The notes: generated by a model not told the origin, from the sequence alone. Positions 43,381-55,619 are shown, numbered from the stretch's first letter. The stretch: 64,000 nucleotides of DNA from RPQJ01 sp963793675 (GCA_963793675.1 CAWCBA010000004.1:1-64000), one strand, 5' to 3'. Program-made: numbers and translations.

Positions 43381-43683
43381 TCATTTGCGGCCAAACAGCG
43401 CCTCGAGATCGGCCTTGGCCTTGTCGGCCGCGCTCACGGCCTCGGGTCGGTAAGCCGCGGGTGACGGCCGGAAGTAGTCGCAGAAGTTCGCTGCCTGCTT
43501 GTCCTTCACTTCTTCCGCGATGGTCTCGCGACAGTGCTTGGCCTTGCCCGTGTCGTAGAACTCGCACATGCGGCACGCGTGCAGTTCCGCGTGACATGCC
43601 CGGCATTCCTCCAGTCGCCGCAGCGGCAGCGAATAGTCGGCGAGTGACGCTCCGCACTTCCAACAGCGCAATCCATGGTCCAT
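43381..43683 (-). CDS. Cysteine-rich zinc-ribbon-like protein
   Basis: 100 aa, no signal peptide. Cys pairs CWKCG (residues 7-10), CRACH (27-30) and CRMC (37-40), then HC and FCDYF, are enough for two or three zinc sites. The C terminus is an amphipathic helix AADKAKADLEALFGRK. It lies 9 bp downstream of the preceding gene and 22 bp before the M49-like gene, so the three are one operon. Similar small proteins are annotated as hypothetical; I do not know its role. Confidence 0.75.
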   Translation of the reverse strand: MDHGLRCWKCGASLADYSLPLRRLEECRACHAELHACRMCEFYDTGKAKHCRETIAEEVKDKQAANFCDYFRPSPAAYRPEAVSAADKAKADLEALFGRK

Positions 43684-43692
43684 CGGCCGGTC

Positions 43693-44247
43693 TCAGGGTT
43701 GCGCCGGCATGACCGCCCTGACGCGATGCAGCCGCATGCCCGCACTGGTCGGTGTCTCGTGGCCGGTGCGGAACTGGAACTCGACGCGCAACTCGTCGGG
43801 ACCGACCACCTCGATGCGCTCGCCGTTCGCATGGTGATCCGTCTCCGGATCGAGTCCGGTCCCGCCTGCGAATTCCATGCGGATGTCGTGCGGCGACGAT
43901 CCGTCCGCCAGCTTGTATGCCGGCTGGTTGCCCATCGCACAGAAGTGATTCGCCTGCAGACGATCGTAGGCGAGCGAATACACCGTGATCATTTCGTGGG
44001 AAGTGCCACCGAACTGGCGCTCGAGCACCGCGCGCCCGTTGGACGTGACCTCGAACTCGATCAAGGCGGGCCCGGTGGCTGGCGTTTCCATCGTGCCTTC
44101 CCAGCGGCCGGCCAGTGACTTGAGCTGTTCGAACGCGACGATGTCAGGTGTCTGCGCAGCGGGGTCGCCATGGGCCGTCGGAGCCGTCAGCACGGCGGCG
44201 GCGAAGGCCAGCCAGGCACCGGAAATCTGCGAGCCAGTCATGCGCAC
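43693..44247 (-). CDS. Secreted lipocalin-like protein (DUF1579-like)
   Basis: 184 aa with a signal peptide cleaved near APTAHGD (about residue 28). The mature part begins FEQLKSLAGRWEGTME, the typical N-terminal strand of lipocalin-like/DUF1579 domains, followed by strands RAVLERQFGG, ITVYSLAYD and LRVEFQFR. The Met at 44247 or the one two codons later may start it. First gene of the three-gene unit with the Cys-rich protein and the M49-like enzyme. Function unknown. Confidence 0.7.
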   Translation of the reverse strand: MRMTGSQISGAWLAFAAAVLTAPTAHGDPAAQTPDIVAFEQLKSLAGRWEGTMETPATGPALIEFEVTSNGRAVLERQFGGTSHEMITVYSLAYDRLQANHFCAMGNQPAYKLADGSSPHDIRMEFAGGTGLDPETDHHANGERIEVVGPDELRVEFQFRTGHETPTSAGMRLHRVRAVMPAQP

Positions 44248-44342
44248 TCCTCGGTGGATCGCGCCTTAGGTACGCTCCCCTCCCGGCCTTGTCAACCAGC
44301 CACGGTCGATTACGCTAGCCGTCCCGCTCCGTGGAATCCCGC

Positions 44343-44879
44343 ATGGCCATCCGCACCGTTCTACGCATGGGTCACCCGCTGCTGCTGCAGGTCGCGGCTC
44401 CCGTCGAGCGCTTCGGCACCGCCGAATTGCGCGAACTCGTGGCCGACATGGACGACACGATGCGCGCGCTGAACGGCGCTGGCATCGCCGCACCGCAGAT
44501 CGGCGTTTCGTTACGCGTCGTGATCTTCGAGGTCACGCTCAATCCCCGGTATCCGCAGGCTGAGCCCGTGCCATATACCGTACTGGTCAACCCGGCGCTG
44601 GACCTGCTCGGCGACGAGCGCGACGAAGCCTGGGAAGGGTGCCTGTCGGTGCCAGGCTTGCGGGGCCTGGTCGCGCGCCACACGAACCTTCGCTACCGGG
44701 GTTTCGACCTGGACGGCCGGCCGATCGACCGCACCGTGACGGGCTTCCATGCGCGGGTCGTCCAGCACGAGGTGGATCACCTCGACGGCATTCTCTATCC
44801 GACGCGGGTCGCCGACCTGCGCTCGTTCGGTTTCGAGGACGAGCTGTTCCCGGACCGGGCCGCGCTGCCGCCTGACTGA
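44343..44879 (+). CDS. def: Peptide deformylase
   Basis: Removes the formyl group from nascent N-terminal Met. All three catalytic motifs are present: GAGIAAPQIG (about residue 46), EGCLSVPG (Cys metal ligand, about 100) and QHEVDHLDG (two His ligands and catalytic Glu, about 142). 178 aa from the ATG at 44343; the frame extends to a GTG at 44331. It is not next to fmt, so it is probably a second, stand-alone deformylase. Confidence 0.93.
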   Translation: MAIRTVLRMGHPLLLQVAAPVERFGTAELRELVADMDDTMRALNGAGIAAPQIGVSLRVVIFEVTLNPRYPQAEPVPYTVLVNPALDLLGDERDEAWEGCLSVPGLRGLVARHTNLRYRGFDLDGRPIDRTVTGFHARVVQHEVDHLDGILYPTRVADLRSFGFEDELFPDRAALPPD

Positions 44880-44990
44880 CTCGGCCACCCGCAGGACCGG
44901 CTGCATTAGGCGCAACGAACTTCGCATCTTCCCTATTTATGTTGCGCGAATCGCGTCCGATCCTTGGGCTGTGTCCCAAGGATGAAGGCG

Positions 44991-45389
44991 ATGACCCACA
45001 ACCTACAGAACAAACAGGTCGAGTCGCTGCGAACCACCATGCTCGCGCGGCAAGTCCAGCTACGCGAAGAAATTCGCCAGGCGCTGATCAAGAGCGACTC
45101 GGAACACTACCTGCAGATCGCCGACTCGGTGCGGGACCTCGAGGACGAATCCTTCGCCGACCTGATCGTCGACGTGGGCCTCGCCGAAATCGATCGTGAC
45201 CTCGACGAACTGCGCGCGATCGACGCGGCCCTGCTGCGAGTGGCGGATGGCAGTTACGGCGTATGCGTCGTGTGCGAGAAGCCGATCGATTTGAAGCGGC
45301 TGCAACTCACGCCACAGGCATTGCGCTGCATCGATTGCCAGACGGTCTTCGAACGCACGCACTTCCAGAAGACGGGCCACACGCTCTGA
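44991..45389 (+). CDS. TraR/DksA-type zinc finger protein
   Basis: 132 aa. A helical N-terminal coiled coil (RTTMLARQVQLREEIRQAL, about residues 15-60) is followed by the C4 zinc finger CVVCEKPIDLKRL...RCIDC near residues 95-120, the DksA/TraR signature. DksA-like proteins enter the RNA polymerase secondary channel and modulate rRNA and stress promoters, with ppGpp in the case of DksA. The usual DxxDxA tip is not obvious, and the protein is shorter than DksA (151 aa), so it is a paralogue, not DksA itself. GAAGG precedes the ATG at 44991. Confidence 0.87.
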   Translation: MTHNLQNKQVESLRTTMLARQVQLREEIRQALIKSDSEHYLQIADSVRDLEDESFADLIVDVGLAEIDRDLDELRAIDAALLRVADGSYGVCVVCEKPIDLKRLQLTPQALRCIDCQTVFERTHFQKTGHTL

Positions 45390-45447
45390 TCGCCCTCACC
45401 GCGGCTTCGTCCGATCTCTCCCATGCGCGCCATCGGAGAGGTGGGGA

Positions 45448-46479
45448 TCAGGCTTGCCGCCAGGCTGCGACGTAGTTCTGCCCGTACTGCATGATCCGTT
45501 GCAGCACAACCTCGTACCCCATGCCGCAAGCGAGCGCCGAGGTCGCGAAATCCTCGGTCTGGGCCAGGTTGGGATTCGCATTCGCCTCGAGCACGTACAC
45601 CCCGCCGTCCGGCTTCAGCCGCAGGTCGATGCGCGCATACCCGCTGAGTGACAGCGCGCGATAGATACGCCGCACCAGCGTGGCAAGCCGCGGCGACAGG
45701 CCGGGCGGCAGGTCACGGGCAGGACCCGTGTCGATGCCGTGCCGCGTCTGGTACTTGCGGTCCCACTTCACCTTGCGCGTCGCAATCGACATCACGTCGG
45801 GCAGGGTGCCGAAATTGAGTTCCCACACCGGCAAGGTCGTCAGCCGCTCGTTGCCCATCACGCCGATGTAGAGTTCGCGGCCTTCGATGTATTCCTCGAC
45901 CAGCGCGTCCGAATTCGTCTGCTCGTGGATGAATTCGACGCGCTCGCGCAGCTTCTGGCCGTCGTAGACGATCGAGGCCTGCGAGATGCCGAGCGAGGCA
46001 TCCTCGGTGGCCGACTTCACGAACAGGGGAAACTTGAGCCTGCGCGGCACGGCGTAGCGGCGCTTGCGCGGCAGCAGCGCGTACCGCGCGGTGCGAATGC
46101 GGTGGTAGGCCAGGATCTGCTTCGAGAGCACCTTGTCGCGCGAGATCATCATGCCGCGCGGGTTGCAACCGGTGTACGGCAGCCGCATCAGCTCGAGGAA
46201 GGCCACCACGTACTGGTCGTAGGTGACGATGCCCTGGAACTCCTCGAGCAGGTTGAAGGCAATGTCGGGCTTCCACTCCATGATCGTGGAGCGCAGCTCG
46301 GCCAGGTTGTCGCCCATGCCGAGCACCTTCACGTCGTGCCCCATCGCCTTCAGTGACGCGGTTACGTCGTACTCGGTGCGCCACTCGTCGATCTCCTGGG
46401 GGGAGTAACCGCTGGTGGATTCGGGAGGCACCAGGGTTTCGTGCACGAGCACGAGCACGCGCAGCGGTTTCTTCGTCAT
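45448..46479 (-). CDS. ATP-grasp amide ligase (D-Ala-D-Ala ligase/RimK-like)
   Basis: 343 aa. The N-terminal pre-ATP-grasp domain (RVLVLVHETLVPP, DIAFNLLEEFQGI) is followed by ATP-grasp motifs: FPLFVKSATEDASLGIS (phosphate-binding Lys and loop), LVEEYIEGRELYIGV, ARIDLRLKPDG and VLEANANPNLAQTEDF (Mg-binding E-x-N). It should form an amide or peptide bond via an acyl-phosphate; the substrates are unknown. The N-terminal Met overlaps the stop of the upstream metallopeptidase (ATGA). It is the last of three tightly coupled genes and converges on the DksA-like gene. No peptidoglycan genes are near, so it is not a housekeeping ddl. Confidence 0.85.
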   Translation of the reverse strand: MTKKPLRVLVLVHETLVPPESTSGYSPQEIDEWRTEYDVTASLKAMGHDVKVLGMGDNLAELRSTIMEWKPDIAFNLLEEFQGIVTYDQYVVAFLELMRLPYTGCNPRGMMISRDKVLSKQILAYHRIRTARYALLPRKRRYAVPRRLKFPLFVKSATEDASLGISQASIVYDGQKLRERVEFIHEQTNSDALVEEYIEGRELYIGVMGNERLTTLPVWELNFGTLPDVMSIATRKVKWDRKYQTRHGIDTGPARDLPPGLSPRLATLVRRIYRALSLSGYARIDLRLKPDGGVYVLEANANPNLAQTEDFATSALACGMGYEVVLQRIMQYGQNYVAAWRQA

Positions 46480-47513
46480 AGGGCGTAGTTCTCGCGGTCC
46501 CGCAACAGCATCTCGAGCATGATGCGCTCGAGCATCACCAGCACTGCACGCTTGGTGTCGCGCTGGTTGTGACTGAGCCGCAGCTTCATGACCCGTGCGC
46601 GCTGGGTCGCTATTTTGAGGACGTGCTGGACCAGGTACGGGTGCATTCTCGCACGACGGATCATCAGGCGCTCGACCTGCGGCTGCACCTTGCGCAGGAA
46701 GCGGACGGCCTGCATGCCGTCCGGATGATCCTCCGCGGTGCCGAACACGCGCAGCAGGCGACGATCGTAGGTGCGCGCGGTGCTGAGTTCGTAACGACGC
46801 TGCTTGCGCCGATAGTGCTCGCGCAACGTGCGGGTGTTCGCGGACAGCGGCTCGATGATCTCGCGGTTCAGGCACACCGCACGCTTGCCCTGCAGGTTGC
46901 GCATCGTCGCATCGACGTATTCGAGCTTGCGCAGCGCGGGCCAGCCGGCGTACTGGCTGCGCCAGCGCGAATAACGAGGCAGCCAGACAGCGAACGTTTC
47001 GGCGAAGTCTTCGGTGGGATGGCTCTGCGCGTACCAGTGGCCGAGGTGCAGCACGAACCGGCGGCTGGCCGGTCGCGGGGAATACCGCGACGGATAGCGA
47101 CGCGAGGCCTTGCCGAACGTGTCGCGCCAGGTCTTGCGCCGCCGCAGGCCGAACGCGGTGTCGATCGCGTGCCCGGTCTCGTGGCGCAGGATGCGCATCA
47201 GCCACTTGTCGTTGCCGCCCTCGACCTCGTGCATGAGGCGCCGTTCGAGGCGCTTCAGACGCGGGTGCGCAAGGTAGAACGGAATGGCGATCCCGGGGAT
47301 GCCATCCGGCGAGAACCATTCTTCGGACAGCCAGGGGTGCGGACGGAAGTGGATGCCCTTGAGCCGCAATTCCTCGTACAGGCGCTGCACCGCCTGGTCG
47401 AGTCCCGACCGCGCGAGGGACAGGCGCAGGTCGCAGAAGCGCAGGTCGAGCAGCGCTTCGTCGTCGAGCCGCGTCCACGCGGGCTCGCGCAACCTGCGCC
47501 GACGCGGCTTCAC
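46476..47513 (-). CDS. Putative zinc metallopeptidase (gluzincin type)
   Basis: 345 aa, no signal peptide or TM, so cytoplasmic. The zinc motif is H111-E-T-G-H115-AID, and the third ligand is probably Glu172 in EDFAETFAVW, as in the putative zinc-binding peptidase family. The region FRPHPWLSEEWFSPDGIPGIAIPFYLAHPRL precedes the active site. The C-terminal third is strongly basic (RRKQRRYEL, RRARMHPYLVQHVLK). The GTG start overlaps the stop of the phosphatase-glycohydrolase gene, and its own stop overlaps the ATP-grasp start, so all three are translationally coupled. It may process the product or target of the ligase; this is inferred. Confidence 0.82.
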   Translation of the reverse strand: MKPRRRRLREPAWTRLDDEALLDLRFCDLRLSLARSGLDQAVQRLYEELRLKGIHFRPHPWLSEEWFSPDGIPGIAIPFYLAHPRLKRLERRLMHEVEGGNDKWLMRILRHETGHAIDTAFGLRRRKTWRDTFGKASRRYPSRYSPRPASRRFVLHLGHWYAQSHPTEDFAETFAVWLPRYSRWRSQYAGWPALRKLEYVDATMRNLQGKRAVCLNREIIEPLSANTRTLREHYRRKQRRYELSTARTYDRRLLRVFGTAEDHPDGMQAVRFLRKVQPQVERLMIRRARMHPYLVQHVLKIATQRARVMKLRLSHNQRDTKRAVLVMLERIMLEMLLRDRENYAL

Positions 47514-49077
47514 GCCGACACTCCGCTCGTCGCCTGCAGGCGGGCGACGCAGTGCTCGACTGCAAGTTCAATTTGCTCGCGGCCCGCGAGCCGACCGAGC
47601 GCGTCCGCGGGCAGCGCATCGACACCGTGCTGCAGCCCGAACATCGTGCCGACGAGGCCGGCGACCAGTGCTGCATCGTCGCGCGCGTCGCGTTTTGCCG
47701 CGGCGATGGCTGCATCGAAGTCCAGCGCGTCGCCGACGATACGACGCGCAAGCACGAGCGCCTGCACCACGTCGATCGTGCCATCGGTCGGCTTGCTGTC
47801 TGCGGCAGCCGGCACAGTGGCAAGCGCAGCCTGCACGGTCTTGCCCAGCGGCCTGGCTGTCCAGCATCCGGGCACGGGTTCGGGGACAGCCTGCAGCCAG
47901 TCCTGCGCCGGCTGGCCGCGCAGTGCGCAAAGCAACGTCGCCGAGTAGGCGCGGCAGGCGTCGAGGATCCGGGGCGACTGATGCGTGGTGCGCGAACAAT
48001 CGGCGGCAAGTGCGATGGCGGCTGCGGGATCGTTGCCGGCAAACAGCGCGGCGGCCAGAACGCGCGGCAGGCTCGTCGCAGCGGCATCCTTCGGATCGTG
48101 CGAGCCGGCCACCGGCAAGCCGCGCCAGCGGAAGATGGCGAGTGCTTTCGCGACATCGGGCGACGCGTCAGCTTCGCCGGGCCGGCCCGTGGCCGACAGG
48201 TGTCCGTCCTTGAACCAGCGCCAGTAGCGCTCGATCTGGTCGCGTGCATCGCGCGTCCAAGGACGACCAGGCTTTCGGCGAGGCAGAGCGCGAGCGACGT
48301 GTGCTGTGTCCATGCCAGCGGCGAGTTCTTCGTTGCCACGGCTGCGCGCGTTGCACCGAGCGCATCGCCCAACGCGAGCCCGAACCACGCCCCGCGCACG
48401 CGCTGCTCCAGCGCAAAACCACTGACTGCGCCCATTGCGGCCGCAGCACCTCCGGCCGACGCCGTCGATTTCGCACCGCGCAAGGCTCCCTTCACCCCTG
48501 GCCGCAACGGTTGCCACGAGCGCACGAATTCGGCTTGCTCGTCGGTTTCGGGCACCTGCGGCCACGACCTCGATTGCCGGCACTGCTGCCAGTAGTCGCC
48601 CAGCTCGGCGAGCGCCGCCTCACCCCCGCCCGGATTGCGTTCAGCGAGCCAGCAGCCGGCGACCATGGCGCTGCGGCCGATGCCGGCCCGGCAGTGCAGG
48701 TACACGCAGTGGCCGGTCTCGAGGGCACCGTCCAGTGTCGCCAGGATACGGCCCATGGTCTCGCGGTCGGCCGGTACGCCGTGATCGGGAATCGGCTGGC
48801 GCAGGTAGTCGATGCGCCGTCCCAACCGTGTTTCGAACGGCAAGCGCATGTCGTAGGCCGGACTTTCGTCCAGCTCGGTCAGGTCGATGAAGCAAGTGAC
48901 GCCGGCTTCGAGGAACCGACGCAGCCGATCCATCGACCTGGCGCGCGACCGCGAGCCCGGGTGCTCGCCCACCAGGAACCGGCCCGGCACGACCCAATAC
49001 GTCGTGTCGATGGGGCGTGGCCTCGTCCAGTCGGGTCCGGCGCTGGTTTCTGGCGTCTTCGGCGTCATTGGCTCCAT
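47510..49077 (-). CDS. Dual-specificity phosphatase fused to degenerate ADP-ribosylglycohydrolase (frameshift)
   Basis: About 522 aa. Residues 1-190: a Tyr/dual-specificity phosphatase with intact HCRAGIGRS (Cys129, Arg135) and a general-acid loop IPDHGVPAD. Residues about 220-522: an ARH/DraG fold starting RGAWFGLALGDALGATR. The family's TDDT metal motif reads TQHT (residues 257-260), and the C-terminal GxDxDT site reads ARDDAAL, so the glycohydrolase is probably inactive and may only bind. One missing base near 48258 changes frame between LAESLVVLG and TRDARDQIERYW. It heads the phosphatase-peptidase-ligase operon and is divergent from the permease gene, 72 bp away. Confidence 0.82.
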
Positions 49078-49149
49078 GATAAGGCAACGGGGTGCGGCTG
49101 CCCGTGCGGCTGTGAGAGACTTGGGCCAATTTTCCGGGGGGAGAACTTC

Positions 49150-50598
49150 GTGCTGAAACAGCTGGCAGCCCGCAAATCCGTGGCTGCGATGACTCGCGAG
49201 ATCGAATCCGGGCCCAAGCTGAACCGCGTACTGGACCGCCGAGCGCTGACTTCCGTCGGCCTGGGGTCGATGATCGGCAGCGGCATTTTCGTCCTGACGG
49301 GAACCGTGGCCGCCCAGCACACCGGCCCCGCCGTCACCCTCGCCTTCCTCGTGGCCGCCATCGGTTGCGGCCTGGCCGCGCTCTGCTACGCCGAACTGGC
49401 CTCGATGATCCCGATTTCGGGCAGCGCCTACAGCTACACGTACGCGACGCTCGGCGAGGGCGTCGCCTGGTTCGTCGGCTGGAACCTCGCACTGGAATAC
49501 GTGATGTCGGGCGCGGCCGTCGCGGTCGGATGGTCCGGCTACGTCGTCAACCTGCTCGCCGAGTTCGGCCTCCATCTGCCCGAAGCGCTCACCAATGCGC
49601 CGCTGGGCAAGGGCCCCGACAATCACCTGGTGACGACGGGCGCCCTGGTCAACGTGCCGGCAGTGTTCATCGTCGCGCTGCTCACGTGGGTCTGCTACAT
49701 CGGCGTGAAGCACTCGACGCGCGTCAACAACGTGATGGTGATGATCAAGATCATGATCATCATCCTGTTCATCGCGGTCGGCATCAAATACGTTTCACCC
49801 GACCTCTGGCAGCCCTACCTTCCCGCCAACACGGGCACCTCGGGACATTTCGGCTTCAGCGGCATCATGCAGGGCGCCGCGATCATTTTCTTTGCCTACA
49901 TCGGTTTCGACCAGGCCGCGACGACGGCGCAGGAAGCCCGCAACCCGCAGCGCGACGTGCCGTGGGGCATCATCGCCGCGCTGATCATCTCGACGACGCT
50001 GTACATCGCGATGTCTGCGGTGATGACGGGCATGGTTTCGTACACGGAACTCAACGTCGCGGCGCCGGTCGCGGTCGCGCTCGACGCGCATCCGGAACTG
50101 AAGTGGCTGGGCCTGCCGGTCAAGATCGGCGCGATCGTGGGACTGACGTCGGTGATCCTCATGTCGCTGCTCGGCCAGCCGCGAATTTTCATGGCGATGT
50201 CGCGCGATGGCCTGCTGCCGCCGGCGATGCAGAAGGTGCATCCGAAGTTCCGCACGCCGCACGTGGCGACGATCGTCACCGGCGTGGTGGCCGCGTTCTT
50301 CGCGGGCATGTTCCCGCTCGACGTGCTCGGCGAACTGATCTCGATCGGCATCCTGCTCGCGTTCACCGCGGTGTGTGCCGGCGTCGTCGTGCTGCGTCGC
50401 ACGCAGCCCGACATGCCGCGACCGTTCCGCGTACCGTTCGCCACGTTCACCGGCGCGGCCGGCGTGTTCGTCTGCCTCGCCATGACGGTCTTCCTGCCGC
50501 ACGACACGTGGATCCGGCTGGCGGTGTGGACGGGAATCGGTGCCCTCATCTACTTCCTCTACGGCTACAGGCATTCGCGGATCCGGCAGCAGGCCTGA
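49150..50598 (+). CDS. APC family amino acid permease (cationic amino acid transporter-like)
   Basis: 482 aa with 12 or more TMs. The N-terminal LTSVGLGSMIGSGIFVLTG is the APC signature unwound helix (GxGxGIF type), followed by YAELASMIPISGSAYSYTYATLGE, typical of the CAT/YfnA branch. IGFDQAATTAQEARNPQRDVPWGI is the conserved loop 6-7. It imports amino acids with protons; the specific substrate is unknown. The GTG at 49150 is preceded by a strong GGGGGGAGA ribosome site, which decides the start. It is divergent from the phosphatase-ARH operon. Confidence 0.92.
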   Translation: MLKQLAARKSVAAMTREIESGPKLNRVLDRRALTSVGLGSMIGSGIFVLTGTVAAQHTGPAVTLAFLVAAIGCGLAALCYAELASMIPISGSAYSYTYATLGEGVAWFVGWNLALEYVMSGAAVAVGWSGYVVNLLAEFGLHLPEALTNAPLGKGPDNHLVTTGALVNVPAVFIVALLTWVCYIGVKHSTRVNNVMVMIKIMIIILFIAVGIKYVSPDLWQPYLPANTGTSGHFGFSGIMQGAAIIFFAYIGFDQAATTAQEARNPQRDVPWGIIAALIISTTLYIAMSAVMTGMVSYTELNVAAPVAVALDAHPELKWLGLPVKIGAIVGLTSVILMSLLGQPRIFMAMSRDGLLPPAMQKVHPKFRTPHVATIVTGVVAAFFAGMFPLDVLGELISIGILLAFTAVCAGVVVLRRTQPDMPRPFRVPFATFTGAAGVFVCLAMTVFLPHDTWIRLAVWTGIGALIYFLYGYRHSRIRQQA

Positions 50599-50719
50599 GC
50601 TGCACGCCTGCAGCGTCCGGTGGCAGCTGTTTGTCGTTGCCGGGCGCTTTGCTTTGTCGGGCTGTGCGGGAGGTGTGCGTAAGGAACGGTAGCGGGCGGT
50701 TCGCTCCTTGGAGCTTGCG

Positions 50720-51160
50720 ATGACAAATGCACCAGTCAAGACACCGTGGCACCTTTGGCTGGTCGGCGTGATCGCGGTGCTGTTCAACGCCATCGGCGTG
50801 TTCGACTTCGTGATGAGCATGGCGCAGGGCGCCAGGTACCAGGCCAGTGCGGGCATGACGCCGGATCAGATCGCCCACTATCAGCAGATGCCGAGTTGGA
50901 TGACGGTCGTCTGGGCGGTCGGGGTCTTTGGGGCTTTCCTGGCTTCGATCCTCCTGCTTCTGCGCAGGAAACAGGCGCTGCCAGTCTTCATCCTGTCGCT
51001 GGCGGCATTTGGCGTTAGCCTCCTTTACACCTACGTCCTGACAAACGGGGGCACAGTGATGGGTCAGCAGATGGCGATCACGAGCGCCGTCATCGCGGGG
51101 CTGCTGGTTTTCTTCAGTTGGTACTCTCGGTTCATGACCCTGCGCGGCGTGCTCCGCTGA
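50720..51160 (+). CDS. Small four-TM inner-membrane protein
   Basis: 146 aa from the ATG at 50720 with GGAG upstream. Four TMs: HLWLVGVIAVLFNAIGVFDFVMS, WMTVVWAVGVFGAFLASILLLL, ALPVFILSLAAFGVSLLYTYVL and ITSAVIAGLLVFFSWYS. The first loop carries YQASAGMTPDQIAHYQQMPSW, a pattern I have seen in uncharacterised proteins from several proteobacteria. Function unknown. Confidence 0.75.
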   Translation: MTNAPVKTPWHLWLVGVIAVLFNAIGVFDFVMSMAQGARYQASAGMTPDQIAHYQQMPSWMTVVWAVGVFGAFLASILLLLRRKQALPVFILSLAAFGVSLLYTYVLTNGGTVMGQQMAITSAVIAGLLVFFSWYSRFMTLRGVLR

Positions 51161-51343
51161 CGCGAGTTCGGAGTGGCGGCTCCGTCGAACGGCAGTTCTC
51201 CTGGACAACCCAGAGCGCGCGTCTGCCTTTCCGCGCTCGGGAAGAACGACTGGATCGGCCGCCAGGGGCTGCTCCTCTGGCTCTCTCCGGCAACCGCGCA
51301 AACACCAACCAGCGCAAGGAAAGCGTCAGCGAAAACCGCAGCG

Positions 51344-52294
51344 CTACAGCTCTTCCCAGGGTTCGCGCCCCGACGACACGCGCGCGGTCACTGTCGCCTC
51401 GACATCGTCGAGTGAAGCCTGCTGCAGGGCGACAGCCGCGGCACGGCGCGCCTCGAGACCGGCGAAATCGAACGCGTTCGGGTCAGCCAGGTGCGACGTC
51501 GTCACGTTGCTCAGTGACGAGAAGATGGTCTCAGTGCGTCCGGGAAACTCGCGCTCCCAGTCCGCCAGCATCTGCTTCACCGTGACCCGCTGCAACTGCT
51601 GCTGCGAGCCGCAGAGCGTGCACGGGATGAGCGGAAACTGCCGGGCGCGCGCATAGCGTTCGATCTCGCGCTCGGGCACGTAAGCCATGGGCCGGATCAC
51701 GATGTGCCGACCGTCCTCCGAAAGCAGCTTCGGCGGCATCGTCTTCATGCGGCCGCCGAAGAACATGTTGAGGAACAGCGTCTCGACGATGTCGTCGCGA
51801 TGGTGCCCAAGCGCCACCTTGGTGATGCCGTTTTCCGCTGCATAGCGATACAGCGCACCGCGGCGCAGGCGCGAGCACAAGCCGCACATCGTGCGGCCTT
51901 CGGGAATCACTCGCTTCACGACGCGGTAGGTGTCCTGCTCGATGACGTGGAACGGCACGCCGAGCGCCGTCAGGTATTCGGGCAGCACGTGCTGCGGAAA
52001 GCCCGGCTGCTTCTGGTCGAGATTGACCGCGACCAGTTCGAAGCGCACCGGTGCGCTCCGCTGCAGCGACAGCAGCACGTCGAGCAGCGTGTACGAATCC
52101 TTGCCGCCCGAGAGGCAGACCATGACGCGGTCGCCCTCCTCGATCATGCGGAAGTCTTCGATGGCCTTGCCGACGAGGCCACGCAGCCGGGCCTGCAGAC
52201 GCTTGAAGGTTTTCGACGGGTGCTGCGCGGATGCAGCCGTGACCGGCGCATCGCATCTGGGTGGAGCAGCGGACACGGTTGGCATGTCGATCAT
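51344..52294 (-). CDS. ttcA: tRNA 2-thiocytidine(32) synthetase TtcA
   Basis: TtcA thiolates C32 of some tRNAs using an Fe-S cluster and ATP. The PP-loop is MVCLSGGKDSYTLLDVL (about residue 60); the cluster Cys pair CGLC (about 138-141) and third Cys in PCTLCGSQQ are present, and GHHRDDIVETLFLN is conserved. 316 aa; the Met at 52294 or the one three codons later starts it. Both it and the sensor kinase gene read away from the 52295-52579 gap. Confidence 0.95.
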   Translation of the reverse strand: MIDMPTVSAAPPRCDAPVTAASAQHPSKTFKRLQARLRGLVGKAIEDFRMIEEGDRVMVCLSGGKDSYTLLDVLLSLQRSAPVRFELVAVNLDQKQPGFPQHVLPEYLTALGVPFHVIEQDTYRVVKRVIPEGRTMCGLCSRLRRGALYRYAAENGITKVALGHHRDDIVETLFLNMFFGGRMKTMPPKLLSEDGRHIVIRPMAYVPEREIERYARARQFPLIPCTLCGSQQQLQRVTVKQMLADWEREFPGRTETIFSSLSNVTTSHLADPNAFDFAGLEARRAAAVALQQASLDDVEATVTARVSSGREPWEEL

Positions 52295-52347
52295 CGCTCA
52301 CCCGCGGCGGGACATGTCCACCCGGCGTCCCGGCAGCGGAAACGGCC

Positions 52348-52366
52348 CGGGAGCGCACCGCTCCCG
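52348..52366. other. Inverted repeat in the ttcA-kinase intergenic gap
   Basis: CGGGAGCG-CAC-CGCTCCCG is a perfect 8-bp stem with a 3-nt loop. It lies in the 285-bp gap between divergent ttcA and the hybrid kinase, which otherwise holds no gene. It could be a regulator site or an RNA hairpin in a leader. Confidence 0.35.
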
Positions 52367-52579
52367 GTCGCTGGCCAGACCGGGCCGGGGCCCAAATGCT
52401 TGTGCTGGTTCACGGTTTCAGCGCTGGCGGGTTCGTATTCTGTCAACCGCCCGGTCGGACCGCCTACGGGAAGTATTCGCGCAAGCGCCACGACGATGCA
52501 AACCATTCACTGTTCCTCCAGCACAGCTCGTCATGGTATCGCATGCCGCCGCCGAACTGCGCGACGGGGCTTTGCCCGC

Positions 52580-55570
<2,991 letters not shown>

Positions 55571-55619
55571 CCGGGATGGACCAGGCTGATTGCTCAGGTC
55601 GCAGGGGGATTTAGCACGC

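Noticed and set aside
45448..49713. One very long minus-strand open frame (1421 codons)
   Set aside because: It joins the ATP-grasp gene, a shadow of the peptidase gene and the phosphatase domain by chance in GC-rich DNA. The true genes are separate, with overlapping start and stop codons.
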